Shown: positions 62,219-64,000 of the stretch, one piece after another | Layout: every line of letters begins with the position of its first letter | Position numbering within the stretch: the first letter of the stretch is position 1 | From: Anaerococcus vaginalis | GTDB lineage: Bacteria > Bacillota > Clostridia > Tissierellales > Peptoniphilaceae | Direction: 5' to 3' | Assembly: GCF_000307225.1 (NCBI RefSeq) | Contig: NZ_HE978618.1 | Span: 110,069-174,068 of the forward strand | Length of the DNA: 64,000 nucleotides | Made by a program: the position numbers and the translations under genes | Notes under the pieces: model-generated | Told to the model about the DNA's origin: nothing | The model's database searches: none | Seen by the model: only the letters and a program-made list of their open reading frames with translations

Positions 62219-63577
62219 CTAACCTATACTAATATTTGCTTCTGGATATCTTATATATTTTGTAGTTGATTTAAGTCCAATTGAATAAGCCATAGTCATA
62301 GGTCCAATTCTTCCCAAATACATACTTATAGTTATCAAAATTTTTCCAAGATTTGAAAAATCTTCAGTAATTCCCCTACTTGCTCCAACTGTTCCAAAAG
62401 CTGATGCAACTTCGTAAGAAATATCAATTACTTTAAAATTTTCGCTCAAGGACAAAATAAAAATCACTAAAAATATAAGTCCCATATAAACCATTATGAT
62501 GGCAAGAGCCTTTCTAATAGTTTTTGAATCAATATGTTTATTAAAAATTGTTACTTCATCTTCTTCTTTAAAAATTGAAATTGTTGATAAGACTAAAACA
62601 CCAAAAGTTGTAGTTTTTAATCCACCAGCAGTTGAGCCTGGAGAGCCACCTATAACCATCAAAACTATCAATAATAAAACACTTGTATCATACATTTGAT
62701 TTAATTTTACAGAATAAAATCCAGCAGTCCTTGCAGAAATTGATTGAAAGGCTGATTGCATTATAGAATTTTTTATTCCTTCTTGGTACAAAACTCCACC
62801 AACTTGTCTTTCAATTAAATAAAAAGCAAGAGTTCCTATGACAATAAGAAATGCACTTATTATCAAAACTAATTTAGCGTGAGTTGATAATTTTTTAAAA
62901 GATCTTTTTCTAAAGATTTCAGCTGTAACCATAAAACCAAGTCCACCAACTACAATTAGACTCATAAGGGTTAAATTTACTAATTTATCATTTCTATAAG
63001 GATAAATTGAATCTCCCAAAAGATCAAATCCCGCATTACAAAAAGCTGAAATTGAATGGAATATTGAATACCACCATCCTTTTACAAAGCCAAAAATTGG
63101 CACAAAACGAAAAGACAATAAAAAAGCTCCAAAAAATTCCACCAAGAAAGTAAAAACTAAAACATATCTAAATAATTTCATAATTCCTTTAAGGGTGCTA
63201 ATATTTAGTTGCTCCTTTAAAATTTGCCTTGATTTTAATCCAATTTTTTTTCTCAAAAGTAAGGGAAAAAGTGTTGCCAAAGTCATAACACCAAGTCCAC
63301 CAATTTGGATTAAAAATAAAATCAAAATATGTCCGCAAGTATTCCAATGCTCTGCAGTATTTACAGTAGTAAGACCTGTAACACAAGATGCCGATGCCGC
63401 TACAAAAATTGCATCAATCAGATTTGTAGACTTTCCACTTCTTGTAAAAATTGGCAAAGATAAAATACATCCTCCTACAATAATTAAAATTGCAAAACCC
63501 AAAGTTAAATATAAGGGAGGATTTGAAGTAATCTTATCAGACAATTTCTCCAAATAATTTTTTCTAATATTTCTCAT
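62219..63577 (-). CDS. ktrB: KtrB/TrkH potassium transporter
   Basis: 452 residues with four membrane-pore-membrane repeats. The filter glycines are seen as ASCVTGLTTV, CNAGFDLLG, SARTAGFYSV and FGTVGASRGI; VIGGSPGSTAGGLKT gives the gating loop. Imports K+ together with KtrA. A TATAAT-type promoter (about 63646) lies upstream with a leader too short for a c-di-AMP riboswitch. Confidence 0.95.
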   Translation of the reverse strand: MRNIRKNYLEKLSDKITSNPPLYLTLGFAILIIVGGCILSLPIFTRSGKSTNLIDAIFVAASASCVTGLTTVNTAEHWNTCGHILILFLIQIGGLGVMTLATLFPLLLRKKIGLKSRQILKEQLNISTLKGIMKLFRYVLVFTFLVEFFGAFLLSFRFVPIFGFVKGWWYSIFHSISAFCNAGFDLLGDSIYPYRNDKLVNLTLMSLIVVGGLGFMVTAEIFRKRSFKKLSTHAKLVLIISAFLIVIGTLAFYLIERQVGGVLYQEGIKNSIMQSAFQSISARTAGFYSVKLNQMYDTSVLLLIVLMVIGGSPGSTAGGLKTTTFGVLVLSTISIFKEEDEVTIFNKHIDSKTIRKALAIIMVYMGLIFLVIFILSLSENFKVIDISYEVASAFGTVGASRGITEDFSNLGKILITISMYLGRIGPMTMAYSIGLKSTTKYIRYPEANISIG

Positions 63578-63735
63578 ATTCTTTCCTTTGTTATAATAAA
63601 AATAAATTTAAGGCCTCCAGTAATTCCAAAGGCATATCTCATCTAATATTATACCCTAGAAAATAAAAGTCAATAATAAAGAAAAAACCAAAGCGAAACC
63701 ATAAAAAAAATCTATTATTTTAAAAAAATTTTGGG

Positions 63736-63741
63736 TATAAT
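63736..63741 (+). promoter_or_regulatory. -10 element of the LURP-one-like gene
   Basis: Consensus TATAAT 29 bp upstream of the start codon, in GGGTATAAT context. No good -35 is seen. Confidence 0.45.
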
Positions 63742-63764
63742 TTTAAAAAATATGAGGAGCTTTT

Positions 63765-64000
63765 ATGAAAAAATATTATTTTAAAGAAAAATTTTTTAAA
63801 ATTACAGATAAGTATCCAATTTTAGATGAAAATGGAAATGAAGCTTATTTTTTTGACCAAGATTTTAAATTTGTAGGCTATCAGGCAAAATTAAAAGATA
63901 TGCAAGGAAATGTTTTATTTAATATTTCCAAAAAAATATTTTCTTTCCTCCAAACTTATTATGTAGATTTTTATGATGGAAGTCATATGGAAATCAATCA
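63765..64000 (+). CDS. LURP-one-related/YxjI-like protein, cut by the window end
   Basis: ATG at 63765 after GAGGAG. The 78 codons seen encode KKYYFKEKFFKITDKYPILD, FDQDFKFVGYQAKLKD and SFLQTYYVDFYDG, the beginning of a tubby-like / LURP-one-related beta barrel. Function of bacterial members is unclear. The rest lies beyond the window. Confidence 0.7.
   Translation, partial: MKKYYFKEKFFKITDKYPILDENGNEAYFFDQDFKFVGYQAKLKDMQGNVLFNISKKIFSFLQTYYVDFYDGSHMEIN

Noticed and set aside
63578-63735. c-di-AMP (ydaO) riboswitch before ktrB
   Set aside because: The leader after the TATAAT is only about 60-70 nt with one small hairpin, too short for this class.
1-64000. CRISPR arrays, tRNA/rRNA genes, prophage genes or a complete IS
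   Set aside because: I saw no regularly spaced repeats, no cloverleaf with CCA-type acceptor stem, and no transposase, integrase or phage structural gene in any frame.

Overview
The window is AT-rich DNA (roughly 70% A+T by eye) with Gram-positive, Firmicutes-type gene content: a ctsR-mcsA-mcsB-clpC operon, a carD / PIN-TRAM / ispD / ispF string, ECF-type ThiT, KtrAB-type potassium uptake, lipoproteins with lipoboxes and AGGAG-type ribosome binding sites. An [FeFe]-hydrogenase set without respiratory genes points to a fermentative anaerobe. I infer a Tissierellia/Peptoniphilaceae-like anaerobic coccus (Anaerococcus-like). This is inference from gene content; no rRNA gene is present to confirm it.

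Layout. 0-4 kb: hydrogenase operon hydC-hydB-hydA (minus) with a Rex-like site upstream. 4.3-6.8 kb: panD-panC and a BASS-family carrier behind a structured leader, then a stand-alone Mop/TOBE protein. 7.5-12.1 kb: D-serine catabolism (dsdA, GntP-type permease, D-threonine-aldolase-like PLP enzyme) with a divergent XRE-cupin regulator. 12.2-17.8 kb: a sugar-acid cluster (KdgT permease, split UxaA-type dehydratase, DapA-type aldolase, IclR regulator, FAH-type hydrolase) with a perfect cre match at its promoter. 17.9-22.1 kb: an alpha-glucoside PTS, a GH4 6-phospho-alpha-glucosidase and a frameshifted RpiR regulator. 22.4-30.1 kb: housekeeping (degV, gpmA, mreB-like, metK, ispF, ispD, PIN-TRAM, carD, lipid kinase). 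30.2-42.4 kb: thiT, manA, a YtrA-type GntR/ABC operon, a DUF2089/DUF4097 pair, two glycolipid glycosyltransferases, an HAD phosphatase, pncB and an SDR. 42.4-46.45 kb: an arsenic-resistance block bracketed by near-identical 18-19 bp repeats, probably an insertion between the pncB-SDR operon and radA. 46.5-49.1 kb: gshA and a frameshifted radA. 49.3-55.8 kb: lipoproteins, ogt and a Zur-type zinc uptake operon (zinT, znuA, znuC, znuB). 55.8-60.3 kb: the clpC stress operon. 60.4-64 kb: YugP-like peptidase, a candidate small RNA, ktrA-ktrB and the start of a LURP-one-like gene.

Most noteworthy: (1) the McsB homologue has lost the residues that define a protein-arginine kinase and looks like a pseudokinase kept inside an otherwise normal ctsR operon; (2) a roughly 112-nt orphan transcription unit with its own promoter, two hairpins and a strong terminator lies between ktrA and yugP; (3) ZnuA carries an uncharacterised domain of about 140 residues where the His-rich loop normally sits; (4) three fold-back elements lie between genes; (5) radA and the rpiR-like gene are each broken by one missing base in an A-tract, meaning phase variation, real decay or assembly error.
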